A stretch of DNA of 64,000 nt from Dactylorhiza incarnata (taxonomy: Eukaryota > Streptophyta > Magnoliopsida > Asparagales > Orchidaceae): contig JAWHQI010000305.1 of NCBI GenBank assembly GCA_033032865.1, positions 1,488,001 through 1,552,000 on the forward strand, read 5' to 3'. Of this stretch, positions 11,137-20,918 are shown piece by piece. The position numbers were made by a program, and so were the translations under genes. How positions within the stretch are numbered: the stretch's first letter is position 1; each line of letters opens with the position of its first letter. The notes under the pieces were generated by a model, which ran no database searches, was not told the DNA's origin, and saw only the letters and a program-made list of their open reading frames with translations.

Positions 11137-11162
11137 CCCCCCCCCCCCCCCCCCCCCCCCCC
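11137..11162. repeat. Poly-C run, 26 bases
   Basis: Uninterrupted C homopolymer just after the 170-bp duplication. Length in an assembly may be unreliable. Confidence 0.95.
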
Positions 11163-11604
11163 GAGCTTTAGGAGAGCTCGAATTGAAGGAATGGTGGTGT
11201 AAATGTCTCGTAATCTTTCCAAGCCCTATTTTCATCTCTGGCGCCTCCGTTAGCTTCTTTATTTGCTTTTCCTTCGCACATTTAGCCGATATAGCTCAGA
11301 GCTAATCATGGTTAAGAAATTCACAAAGTCTATACCATTATTTGACCAACAGCAATCTGTCATTTCTTGTAAATATATTTAAAGCCCGACCCTTCTACGG
11401 TTGTGCTGGGTCTCGATTGAGGCAAACTCGAGAGTATGCTTGTATTGTAAGTCTACTTAAAACTCTTTGGGCTGCGATGAAAGGAAATAAAGTTTCACCT
11501 TTCCCCTCTCTCGAGTTCTCTTATCTAGGGTTAAGTATTTGAAAGCGCTCTCCCACTTAGGCAACGGGGCACTCACATTTAAGATTGAGATCATTCCGGC
11601 CTCC
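11163..11604. other. Non-coding flank of the TR-GAG-like element
   Basis: No gene seen. The last bases before 11605 resume on the other side of the element at 14570 as part of the dispersed repeat also present at 53.8 kb. Confidence 0.5.
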
Positions 11605-12164
11605 TGTCACGGACTTAGCACTTTGACACTAAGTACGTGCAGCACTTGGCTAGAATTCCAACAAACTTAGGCTAACCAAGTAAGCCTTCCTCAAACAAAG
11701 CAATGGAATAAAGAGAACAACTCCTATTATAACTCTCAACAAAGTTACAAGACAATTAGGTAGACAGTTGAGCGAGACATACGAAAGAGCGAGACATACA
11801 ACAAACAAGGCACACAACAGTGCTTAATCCCCACAAACTCTCAACTCTCGCAAGAGGAGACTCAACAAGCGTAAAGCTCACAAGCGCACAAGAGACTCTC
11901 CAAACAACACCCCCAAAGAAGCTCCAAAATCCTCAATGGATGCAAATGAGGAGGTCTTTCTCTTATATAGGCCTCCTCCACCATTTCCCTCCAAAACGGA
12001 AGGTTCTAGAGTTCTCCACATAAAGAAGGGGTTGGATGACTCCATATTCTTCTGGATGCTTCCACACTATTCTACACGGTTAGCTTCTGCAATATTCCGG
12101 AACATTCTTAACTTATCTAGACAAATCTAGAGCGGTCCATCAAGTTAACCTCATGTCCGTGACA
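11605..12164 (-). repeat. 3' LTR of the TR-GAG-like element
   Basis: 560 bp, TG...CA, nearly identical to 14006-14565. TCTTATATAGG at about 11960 is a possible promoter-side AT box. Confidence 0.92.
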
Positions 12165-12180
12165 TTCTCCCCCACTGAAT
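12165..12180 (-). promoter_or_regulatory. Polypurine tract of the TR-GAG-like element
   Basis: The minus strand reads AGTGGGGGAGAA directly before the LTR. Confidence 0.85.
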
Positions 12181-12201
12181 TCATGCATCGCCCTCGATGC
12201 A

Positions 12202-13956
12202 TCAAGCTTGTCGAAATCTTTGTACCGTCCTCATTGCGGACATGAACTTCTCTTCTCGTCCATGAGTCCTCCTTATCGGCACCGGGTAAGTATTTGGACC
12301 ATCAATTAGGTGAATCTCCGATGTTGAAAAAATAAGAAGTCCTTCAAACTTATCAAGAAAGTTCATCCCAACGACAACATCGTAGTCATCATAGGGGATA
12401 ACTTCGATGGGTACCTTCCCTTTCCATCCTCCAAGACAAACATTCACATCCGGAGCAAGACCAATAGTTCGCACCTCTTGAGAATTAGCAAATTTGAGGC
12501 GTGCTGGTCCAAACCTGATTGGTAGCCCGATTCTCTCTGCAGCAGTCTTGGACATGAAGAAGTCTGTTGCTCCCGTGTCCACCAAGGCTCTCATCTTTGT
12601 GCCCTCGATCTTCACATCCACCATCATTTGTCCTTTGTTTTCCATCCTTCTTCCATGGGTTAAACTCACACTTCCCAACTTGTAGTTGCCCTTAGTTTCC
12701 ATTTTATCAACAACAATTCTTATGGACTCCAAAGTAGGGCAATCACATACCTTGTGCGGTCCTTGACAGCAGAAACTTTGCAAATGTTGGTGTCTTATAT
12801 AGGATCCCCGAGTAGTCATGGCATTAAGACGCCGCATGATACTTAGCCTTGCCATGTCTTGTGGCTCCTCCTCATCCCCGCTCGTAGGGTCATCTTTCTT
12901 TTTCATTGATGATAGGGTGCCAAGCTTTGGGCAATTCTTCATATGGTGAGGCCCCTTGCATACAAAGCAAGTGAGGGCCCTCTTTCTTTCTTCGAATCTC
13001 CTTTGTCGAGGGGCATCATCTTTGGGCTCAACTTCAGCATCTCCGACATCCTTTTGGTAGTGCATTTCCTCCTCCTGGTGGAACTCACATAGTGATTCGG
13101 CTGCTGCAATCGCATCATCGACCGTACGGGGTCCTCATCGTTGTACCTCCTGTTTTGCCCATGCTTGTAGCCCATCCACAAAGTAGAATTGCCGATCTTC
13201 CTCGGCCATATCGGGGATTTGTAGCATGAGCGTTGTGAACTCATTTACATACTCGGTTATTGTTCTCCTTTGCTTTAGCTCTCTCAATTTTTTTCGAGCT
13301 TGGTATGACACGTTCTCCGGGTAAAAATGTCGCTTGAGTTCCATTTTGAACTCCTCCCATGTGTCCAATCGACACAAACCTTTTGCGACATCAGTTTGTT
13401 TCCTTCGCCACCATAGAGCGGTGTTATCATCAAGGAACTGTGCCGCGGTATGTACCTTGGTCTTACCATCTTGTAGATGACAGCCTTCGAAGTAGTTTTC
13501 CATCTTCCATAGGAAGTTCTCAACTTCCTTAGCATCTCGCTTGCCCAAGAATGGCTCGGGTCTGGGTATGTCCACTCTAGCCATAGAAGCATTGGTGTCG
13601 ACACTTCCACTAGCGATGGCCTTCTTGCAAATGGCTAGGTCTTCCTCCAGGCGATCGATCCTTCCCTTTAGTTCGCCAGATTCTTCCTCCAACTCATTGA
13701 TGCGTGCAAGTAGTGTGATATTCTCCTCAAATACGTAGTGGAGTTTGTTCTCTAGCTCCGCACGAGAGGCTTCCCATTCTTTGCGCATGGAACGATTATT
13801 GATTTCCATTACCTCCATGCGTTTCTCCCAGTCTTCCATGGCCAGTTCCAAGTGTTTCTCTTCTCGAGCACGGCTTTGGTCACGCTTCTTCTTGCTAGCT
13901 TGTAGGGTAACATCTCTACCCCGTTCCTCCTCCGTAATGTAATCTTCTCCTGCCAT
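12202..13956 (-). pseudogene. gag-protease polyprotein of the TR-GAG-like element, one nonsense codon
   Basis: One frame of 585 codons runs from the ATG at 13954-13956 to the stop at 12202, broken only by a TGA at 13135-13137. The N-terminus is a highly charged coiled coil (about residues 20-130). Then comes a gag core with DIPRPEPFLGKRDAKEVENF, TALWWRRK and LKRHFYPENVSYQARKKLR. After this are two Cys/His clusters (CFVCKGPHHMKNC and FCCQGPHKVCDC) and an aspartic protease with RALVDTGATDFFM. The gag core matches the family found in Ty3/gypsy elements. The sequence stops soon after the protease. A single stop in otherwise open sequence and near-identical LTRs suggest a recent loss, or readthrough in living copies. 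Confidence 0.85.
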
Positions 13957-13989
13957 ACTTGGTCTTGTTGCAGCACGATGCGCACAACC

Positions 13990-14005
13990 TCCCTCTGATA
14001 CCAAC
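13990..14005 (-). promoter_or_regulatory. Primer-binding site (initiator tRNA-Met)
   Basis: The minus strand just inside the 5' LTR reads TTGGTATCAGAGGGAGG. TGGTATCAGAG is the complement of the 3' end of plant initiator tRNA-Met. Confidence 0.88.
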
Positions 14006-14565
14006 TGTCACGGACTTAGCACTTTGACACTAAGTACGTGCGGCACTTGGCTAGAATTCCAACAAACTTAGGCTAACCAAGTAAGCCTTCCTCAAACAAA
14101 GCAATGAAATAAAGAGAACAACTCCTATTATAACTCTCAACAAAGTTACAAGACAATTAGGTAGACAGTTGAGCGAGACATACGAAAGAGCGAGACATAC
14201 AACAAACAAGGCACACAACAGTGCTTAATCCCCACAAACTCTCAACTCTCGCAAGAGGAGACTCAACAAGCGTAAAGCTCACAAGCGCACAAGAGACTCT
14301 CCAAACAACACCCCAAAAGAAGCTCCAAAATCCTCAATGAATGCAAATGAGGAGGTCTTTCTCTTATATAGGCCTCCTCCACCATTTCCCTCCAAAACGG
14401 AAGGTTCTAGAGTTCTCCACATAAAGAAGGGGTTGGATGACTCCATATTCTTCTGGATCCTTCCACACTATTCTACACTGTTAGCTTCTGCAATATTCCG
14501 GAACATTCTTAACTTATCTAGACAAATCTAGAGCGGTCCATCAAGTTAACCTCATGTCCGTGACA
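14006..14565 (-). repeat. 5' LTR of the TR-GAG-like element
   Basis: 560 bp, about 99 percent identical by eye to the left copy. Confidence 0.92.
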
Positions 14566-14576
14566 CTCCGCTACCA

Positions 14577-14755
14577 TGAATCCCTATAGGTTCACAACAC
14601 GTTTCGGTTTATTAAGAAAATTGTCAAATTTAAGTACAAAAAAAAATGCTAAAGTTCATATCATTCATTGCATTTAATTAAAGAGCACCCTAACAAAGAC
14701 ATTCTTCATGTTTAAGACTTTGTTTGGGATTCGGCAACATTTAAGCGGTGACGGT
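14577..14755. repeat. Dispersed repeat, copy 1 (copy 2 at 53804-53985)
   Basis: Both copies contain AATCCCTATAGGTT, then TTTATTAAGAAAATTGTCAAA, TGCATTTAATTAAAGA and ACATTTAAGCGGTGA in the same order, with scattered differences. Probably a part of a Tekay/Del-like retrotransposon, but no coding sequence supports this here. Confidence 0.8.
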
Positions 14756-15779
14756 GTGAATTTATGATAGCTAACGTAGTGATGCAGTTTAAATGCGTTT
14801 GAAACTTTTATGACAATGTTTTTGGCCCAAATTCTATTTTTCACAGCGTTCATGATCCCTAATGCTCGCCACATGCATATGCATGATTGCGGCAATGTTT
14901 TGACCCAAATTCTACTTTTTGTGGCTGCACTTACCAAAATATTGCTCGAGAATTTTGTAACTGCATTCACAATCTCTACGACCCTAATACCGCCCTCCCA
15001 AATAGAGCCTTAAATTGAAATGATCTAAATCATAGGGACTACAAGAAGGTAGTGGATTAAATTGTTAGGCAATTAAAAAACAATTCCTTGAAAGTCCATT
15101 TTAGAGAGAGCAAGTTAAACTTTGTGTTGCATTTAGAGAGAGTGTGTATCTCTCTCAAAAATCAATATTTTGTGCTGAAATTTTATACATAGGCTTTTAA
15201 TATCATTTAAAATCTATAGTAAAAATTGGGATTTTTTGGAATGATTATCTCTATAGTTTATGGTGAAATATACTAGTGTGACAAGAAATAAATAAATGAA
15301 ATAATCAATAAATTACCTCGAAGCCATGGTGCCGATGCAGACAGTCATGGGGCGCCCAATCTAACAATCAGAGGTAGGATTAGAATGAAAGCAAGTATGC
15401 CTCAAATCTCGCTATAATAGTCTAAAACACGCTATCCTACATTGTCATCATTCAAGCGCATAACATTCGAATCTAGCGGCAAAATAACGACGAGGGCTCC
15501 TCACCATGCGACCTCGCACAAATCTTATATCATGCAATGTAATCATCTTAATAGGAACTTTTATTAATTTATCAAAGATTTGATACAACTAGGCTTTACT
15601 TTACATTTCATCCAATCACAACCGTTCATCAAGAATCATATGCTTGTTGCATGTGGGTGGATTCCACTTGTTTGGAAATGAGGTGCATTTAGCACAAATG
15701 TATATTTGGTGTATTTTTCTTAAATGGCTTGTTGCATGTCACCAAGATTTTGACCATGCATGTATTATGTGGAATGTAT
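14756..15779. other. AT-rich non-coding stretch
   Basis: No gene, RNA or element end recognised. The part around 15310-15540 has a more mixed composition and may be old LTR sequence. Confidence 0.45.
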
Positions 15780-17000
15780 CACCCTTGGAGAATTTGAGAT
15801 TTATGGACTTAAATTCCCTAAGTATTTTATTTATAATGTGTTTATCATACTTTTAAATGAACGAAATAAATATGACTAAATTATTTAGGAAAAATCCAAT
15901 TCTCTGTCACTTGGTTAGTTAGTTCAAAATACTCCTCTGTGAATTTAATAGAAATTTTTTAGTATGATTTTTCTGGTGATATGTTATTAAAAGCATTTGT
16001 CACATTTAAATATATGTGAGATATTTTTGATTAAAATAACAACTTAGAAAATTCTAAAACACTGACTAGACACTTTTTAGAACAAGATGAACCTCTAGAA
16101 AATTAATGGGGATTTTTAGAATATGATTTCCTATAGTTTAAGTAAATATTTCATTTACCACACATTTAAATTAGTGAAATATTTATGATCAAATCAGTTA
16201 GGAAAAATCCAAATCTCTGTCACATGTATTATTAGGTCATAACACACCTCTGGAAATTTATTGAAAATTATTAAACATCATTCTCTGTGATCATTGTATT
16301 CATTTGGATTTACTTCATTTGTGAATTTAGGAAATAATCACGATTAAATTAACCTGAAAATTTTTAATATTCTGGAAAGTCACTTGCAAGAGTAATATGT
16401 ATCTCTGAAAATTTATTGAGAATTTTTCAACAACATTTTCACTGATTATTGCAATTTCCCCATAAATGTATTTATGGGATTTTAATGGTCATACTATTAT
16501 GGAAAATTATGATTCTCTGTTAGGCTTATTTTTATTTCATAATAAACATCTGGTAATTTTCTTGGAACATTTGGATATCACAATTTAGTACTTCATGTGT
16601 AAACTTGGAAGTTGTTATATATTATCAAATATTACTTTACGGCCAAATTAAATTATAAATATATGATAATCTGGTAAATCAATTTTAATAACATGATGAA
16701 CCTTTGGAATAAATTAGAGATTAATTAGCATCATATTTTTGATAGTTGATTCATAGGAGATATATTTTGTGCAATACTTGAAATTGATCTGCATTTAGTA
16801 AAAATGAGAACAATGGATTTGACCATCACACTTGGATTTTTAATAAAACTAGGACTATGATTGTAGGACATTAACACGATCATGTGCATCTTTGGAAGTA
16901 ATCTTGGAGCATTTAGATTAGTATAACTTGAGGTTGCACCACATAAAGTGTATAAAGAGTTATAAGTCTATCCTAGATTAATAAAAGTAACATCGAGAGA
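15780..17000. repeat. Diverged AT-rich tandem array, about 155-bp units (about eight)
   Basis: A landmark of the form (a)cctctggaaaattta recurs, diverged, at about 15780, 15932, 16091, 16245, 16400, 16546, 16700 and 16887. Most spacings are 146-159 bp. Each landmark is followed by a TTTTTAGCATCATTTTTCTG-like stretch. In several units GGAAAAATCCAAATCTCTGTCAC or a variant comes before the next landmark. The last unit is longer. The units are strongly diverged from one another, so the array is old. Confidence 0.65.
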
Positions 17001-17231
17001 GGGATTTAGGGATCACTATTAAATATAATTTTATAACACATTTATTTTCTGGATCATGTATTTAAAAAGTTTAATACTTTGATATTTCCATTATTAATTT
17101 AAGTATGGATATATTCATTATGTTGTTATGTTTTCATTGTAGAAATGATGAAGGTATCATCCCTAAGAAAAATGCTGGAGTCATCCCGAAGAAATGAAGA
17201 AAAAAAAAGAAATTTTTCTGTCCAAGTAAAA

Positions 17232-17275
17232 TTGTTGCAACAACTTTTACTGAGTTAAAAAAGTTGTTGCAACAA
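17232..17275. repeat. Perfect 17-bp inverted repeat in the LTR
   Basis: Arms 17232-17248 (TTGTTGCAACAACTTTT) and 17259-17275 are exact reverse complements around a 10-base loop. The same structure is kept in the right LTR at 27774-27790 and 27801-27817. Confidence 0.92.
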
Positions 17276-17391
17276 GTCTGGATCCGAAATTACAGATTTT
17301 AATTCCGCATTTTATGATTGCGGCGGTTACAAACATGGAGAGAGTGCGTCTTTTTCAGAGAATTTTCGAAATATAAGTGGGAAAACACTTA

Positions 17392-17421
17392 GGCCCCGTT
17401 CGTTTGGACGGAATTGGAATT
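17392..17421. repeat. Left terminal inverted repeat of PIF/Harbinger
   Basis: GGCCCCGTTCGTTTGGACGG, then GAATTGGAATT. Further copies of GGAATTGGAATT-type words follow inside the element to about 17490. Confidence 0.9.
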
Positions 17422-18128
17422 TGATATTGGAATTCTATATTGGGATTCGATATTCAGAATTGGAATTGGTCTAATTCCAATTCCAGCGTTCGCCTAATAA
17501 ACAATATTGATGAATATTGTGGAATTGATCAATTCTTTTGTTCGTTTGTTAAATAAAATTCAATCTATGAATTGAAAAATATTACGAAGAAACTAACATT
17601 ATATCACATATATTATAAAAACCTAACATTCATCATGTACCAAGGATATTCGTTCTAAAAAGCATCGAACGAGAAGTATCTGCGATGCGATAATAGAGCT
17701 GAAACCTTAGCTGCTTCAATTTAAAACCAGCTGAGCTAAGAGTAGTAAAAGTTTTGCAACAGAAAATAATATATCCATAAGGTCCAATGATAAGACCAAA
17801 TGATACATAATATAGAACCAAAATGGGAGATGACTTCAATATTCTGGCAAAAATTCAAATAAAACATGTAGCAACAGAACATAACAAGGCCAGAATCAAC
17901 ATGCAATATTCAAATAAAATTTATTTATACAAGCGGTAAGAACAATTGTCAGCAAATTCTCTCAAGCGGTAAGTCCAATGATACATATAAATACTCCCAT
18001 GGAAATAAGAATGCACAGGTGTGTTCAATCCTTCCTATACAGAATGCACAGGTGTGTTCAATCCTTCCTAACAACTCCCATCAATTGTCAGCAAATTCTC
18101 AGTGGCCACACCGGAAGGATGGCCGCCG
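17422..18128. other. Non-coding left part of PIF/Harbinger
   Basis: AT-rich. A short duplication at about 18013-18066 (GCACAGGTGTGTTCAATCCT twice) is visible. No gene. Confidence 0.5.
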
Positions 18129-18314
18129 TCAGACCATTTGCATGGGGAAGTCGTGCACGTACTCGACCCCGCGGTCTCTCCCCTCAGTCTGGACGGCCTC
18201 CGAACCTGCCGCCGCCGCCGTTTTCGCTGCATTATCCGCCGCAAAAACAGCCTTGTTCACCCTGTCATCCACCCTCGGCACATTGTACGCGCTTTCCGCG
18301 GCGGTTCTCGCATC
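18129..18314 (-). pseudogene. Possible captured host exon (alanine-rich C-terminus, 61 codons)
   Basis: A GC-rich island in AT-rich surroundings. On the minus strand it reads as one 61-codon frame ending in TGA, directly preceded by CATTCGCCAG, a plausible 3' splice site. The peptide is alanine-rich and charged (VDDRVNKAVFAADNAAKTAA and then YVHDFPMQMV at the end) and looks amphipathic and helical. It does not belong to either transposon gene. I do not recognise the parent protein. It could be a last exon taken from a host gene. The alternative is chance openness of GC-rich sequence. Confidence 0.5.
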
Positions 18315-18885
18315 CTGGCGAATGAAACAACACGGAGCTGAGTAGTCTATTAGACATTGATATTTAGAATGCTGGAAGGGATTCTATGGAATCAAGTACC
18401 ATTTTTCTTACAACAGCAAAATAGTATGCAGTTTGCAATGGTTTATATGATAAAATTATTCACAATCAGCGATTAAATTCAGAGAATCCTCATATGTAGG
18501 CTACCAAAACCTACAGATAATCAAATACTCTATTACTACATGAAATATCATTCTCAATGACTGATAAAAAATACAGAATGTTAAAAAAATTTACAATGAT
18601 AAATATCATATATATATATGATATGTAATACCTTCAAGTGCACCAATGCCAATACCTTCTAATCTTTTGCTCTCATTGCCAAAGTGCTCTAAAATAAGTA
18701 TTTGAAGAAGAAAAAAATGAGCCAATCTTCGAGAGAATTGAAGAGTTTAACTGACTTGCCAAGCATAAAAATAAATTATTGCAAAAAAGAGGAAAATTAA
18801 GAAGTTTCTACCTGAAAATTGAAGATCAATCAAAAAATACCTGAAAACTGAAGATCCTCCCATCAGAATAGCATATTCTCCAACA
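18315..18885. other. Non-coding PIF interior
   Basis: AT-rich with no recognised gene. A short stretch at about 18845-18890 recurs in part at 19275-19315 (ATAGCATATTCTCCAACATCAAC). Confidence 0.45.
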
Positions 18886-18889
18886 TCAA

Positions 18890-18975
18890 CAACCATAGAA
18901 TGAATAAGATTCAGTAATCTTCCCAGATCGAGCGAGGATGTCCACCATGCAGGTGAAGTGGGCGAAAACCATAGC
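18890..18975 (-). pseudogene. Possible captured PPR-protein fragment
   Basis: On the minus strand a short stretch reads FAHFTCMVDILARSGKITES. This resembles the end-region repeats of plant pentatricopeptide (PPR) proteins, which typically show HY-CMVDLLGR-GRL-EA. PPR proteins bind organelle RNA. Only about 30 codons match before a stop. It sits inside the PIF element, like the exon at 18.1-18.3 kb. The match is short, so chance is possible. Confidence 0.4.
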
Positions 18976-18979
18976 ATGG

Positions 18980-19440
18980 TATGCACATAAGCACAGGTAC
19001 ATGTAATTATACACACACGCACACACACATAAGCACATGTATATGTAATTATACACGCACACGCATGGAGATTCAAACAAGGAGAACAAAACTCCAAACT
19101 AAGTTTTTACCTGGATGGGAGTGTCACCAAAACAAAGTTATATTTTTATTTATTAAACATCTGCACGCATCTACATCACCCCTTTCAATAGATTCTAGAA
19201 CAGTTCACACAGGAAAATCAGTACAGCATTACGGTAATATTATTTTTTTGACTCTACATGAACCAAGAAGAGCTCCCCAGATCCTCTCATCAAAATAGCA
19301 TATTCTCCAACATCAACATCCAAACTAAGTTATATGTAATTATACACACACACACATATACCTGTGCACATAAGCACAAGTATATGTAATTATACACACC
19401 CACATAAGCACAGGTATATGTAATTATACACACACACATT
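18980..19440. repeat. CA-rich microsatellite with a repeated ATAAGCACAGGTATATGTAATTATACAC-type unit
   Basis: The unit ATAAGCACAgGTAtATGTAATT followed by a CA tract occurs at about 18985, 19029, 19370 and 19405, with a partial at 19328. CA/TG runs fill the spacing. Confidence 0.8.
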
Positions 19441-19634
19441 GGAATTCAATCAAGAAGAGCAAAACAAGAAGGACACAACATTAATCATGTTTGAAGGTAA
19501 AGAACACAACATTTAAAAGTTAATACAAGACTAAATAATGAAAAACATACATAGTACTTAAAAGTTGAAATAACAAAGTTTACTATGCGAGTGAAGTAGC
19601 AAAATTAGAAGATGTGTTTACAAACACATGCATA

Positions 19635-20678
19635 TCAATCCTTGAATTGCATAAGTAACCATATTTTCCGCACGTCACTAGGAATTGTCATAAAAACAAC
19701 ATATTTTAGCGGATCGTTGAATAAAAGATCCATAGCTTTAAGCTTCTCAGTAATTGAAAGCTCTGACATCATCACCAGTTCATCCCATATTTTTGTAGTG
19801 GTCTCCATGGTAGTTGAAGTTGGAGTTGTAATTGGAGTTGTAGTTGGAGTTGGGGTTGGTGCAGTTGATGCGTGTGTTGAGATTGAGTTAGTTGAGTTGG
19901 ATTCATATGCTTTACTAAGACTTCTAGCTATTGAAGAAACAGCATCTGCAAGTATATCAGCTGAAGTTGGATTTTTTTTCCTTGAAGGCTCACTACCAGT
20001 GGAATATTTAACACGTTTCCCGCATGAATAGCTTTCCTCACCACCAGAGTCATCTAAATCAACCGCATTAGTTGCTTCGTTCCCAGTTGCTGCATTAGAT
20101 CCAATTGCCTTATCACAACCACATATGGTACCCAAGTCAGCCCAGTTTACTATCACCTTGTCTCGATAATGTTTTATTGTTGGATGAGCCTGCATATTCA
20201 CAAATTATGATGTTCATAATGATAAATAAATAAATAATTATCTACAACTATGAAAATATTTAATTACCTTAACGTAATTTGCCCAAACATCTTCGCTATC
20301 AACTTTAACAATATTACGATCCCAATCCCATCCGAACCCGCTAGTGTTTAGCATTGCAGAAACCTCCTGATAATATTTATTCCATGTTTTTAACCGAGAT
20401 AACACTTTTTCTTTATTAACAGTTACATTGCAATCATCCTTCAACGCATTGATAGCAGCTGTGAATGCAATTCCTTTCCATCCATTCACAGCTTTATTTC
20501 CCAAGCATTGTTGCTCTAATAGAGCACCTGTCAGACAACGATCCATATCCATTGTCCAATGAACATAAGTTTTCTCTTTTTCTTTCTCCCTTTCTGCTTC
20601 TCTTTCTTTCTCTCTATTTCTTTCTATTTCTCTTTCTTTCTCTTTCGCTTTAGCAGTAAATTTGGAATATCTGTCCAT
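19635..20678 (-). CDS. PIF/Harbinger Myb/SANT-like DNA-binding protein (321 aa, two exons)
   Basis: In this family the Myb-like protein binds the transposon ends and helps the transposase reach the nucleus. Exon 1 is 20678-20268 and exon 2 is 20189-19635. The 78-bp intron (20267-20190) begins GTAATT and ends ATGCAG, and the junction is phase 0. The N-terminus has a long Glu/Lys/Arg run. Then comes HWTMDMDRCLTGALLEQ, VLSRLKTWNKYYQEVSAML and GFGWDWDRNIV, then across the intron ANYVK plus AHPTIKHYRDKV, the pattern of Myb/SANT-like domain 3. The C-terminal half has a Thr/Pro-rich linker and ends ...WLLMQFKD. No stops or frameshifts: this gene looks intact. It lies 240 bp downstream of the transposase on the same strand. 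Confidence 0.85.
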
Positions 20679-20918
20679 GCTTATCGCTCTGTATTTAAAG
20701 AAATAATAACATTGAACATACTAATAGATTATCTTCATTGTTTAGAAAAAAGAAATAACACATATTTCATATATATTGTTGATTATGTAAAATTGAACAT
20801 ACTAATAAAGATGCAGAATAAATTGAGAATAATCATTGAACATACTACTTGCAATACAAAATAAGCAATAAAGTTTCATAATTGAATATTAAAAATAAAG
20901 TCTCATAATTGCAATCGA
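20679..20918. other. Spacer between the two PIF genes
   Basis: AT-rich 240 bp between the transposase stop and the Myb-like gene start. It must hold the promoter of the Myb-like gene if that gene is transcribed separately. Confidence 0.4.

Larger units (their letters stand above)
11605..14565 (-). mobile_element. TR-GAG-like non-autonomous LTR retrotransposon (gag plus protease only)
   Basis: Two 560-bp LTRs (11605-12164 and 14006-14565) differ at only about six positions by eye. They start TGTCACGGAC and end GTCCGTGACA. The flanks share CTCC (11601-11604 and 14566-14569), a likely target duplication. The primer-binding site and polypurine tract both place the sense strand as minus. The 1.84-kb interior encodes only gag, zinc-knuckle-like and aspartic-protease sequence. 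There is no RT, RNase H or integrase, so it must borrow these from another element. Small gag-only LTR elements of plants are known as TR-GAGs. Confidence 0.9.

Noticed and set aside
18747..19097. 116-codon minus-strand frame with Cys/Val/Tyr repeats
   Set aside because: Mostly a translated CA microsatellite; only the PPR-like piece was kept as a weak call.
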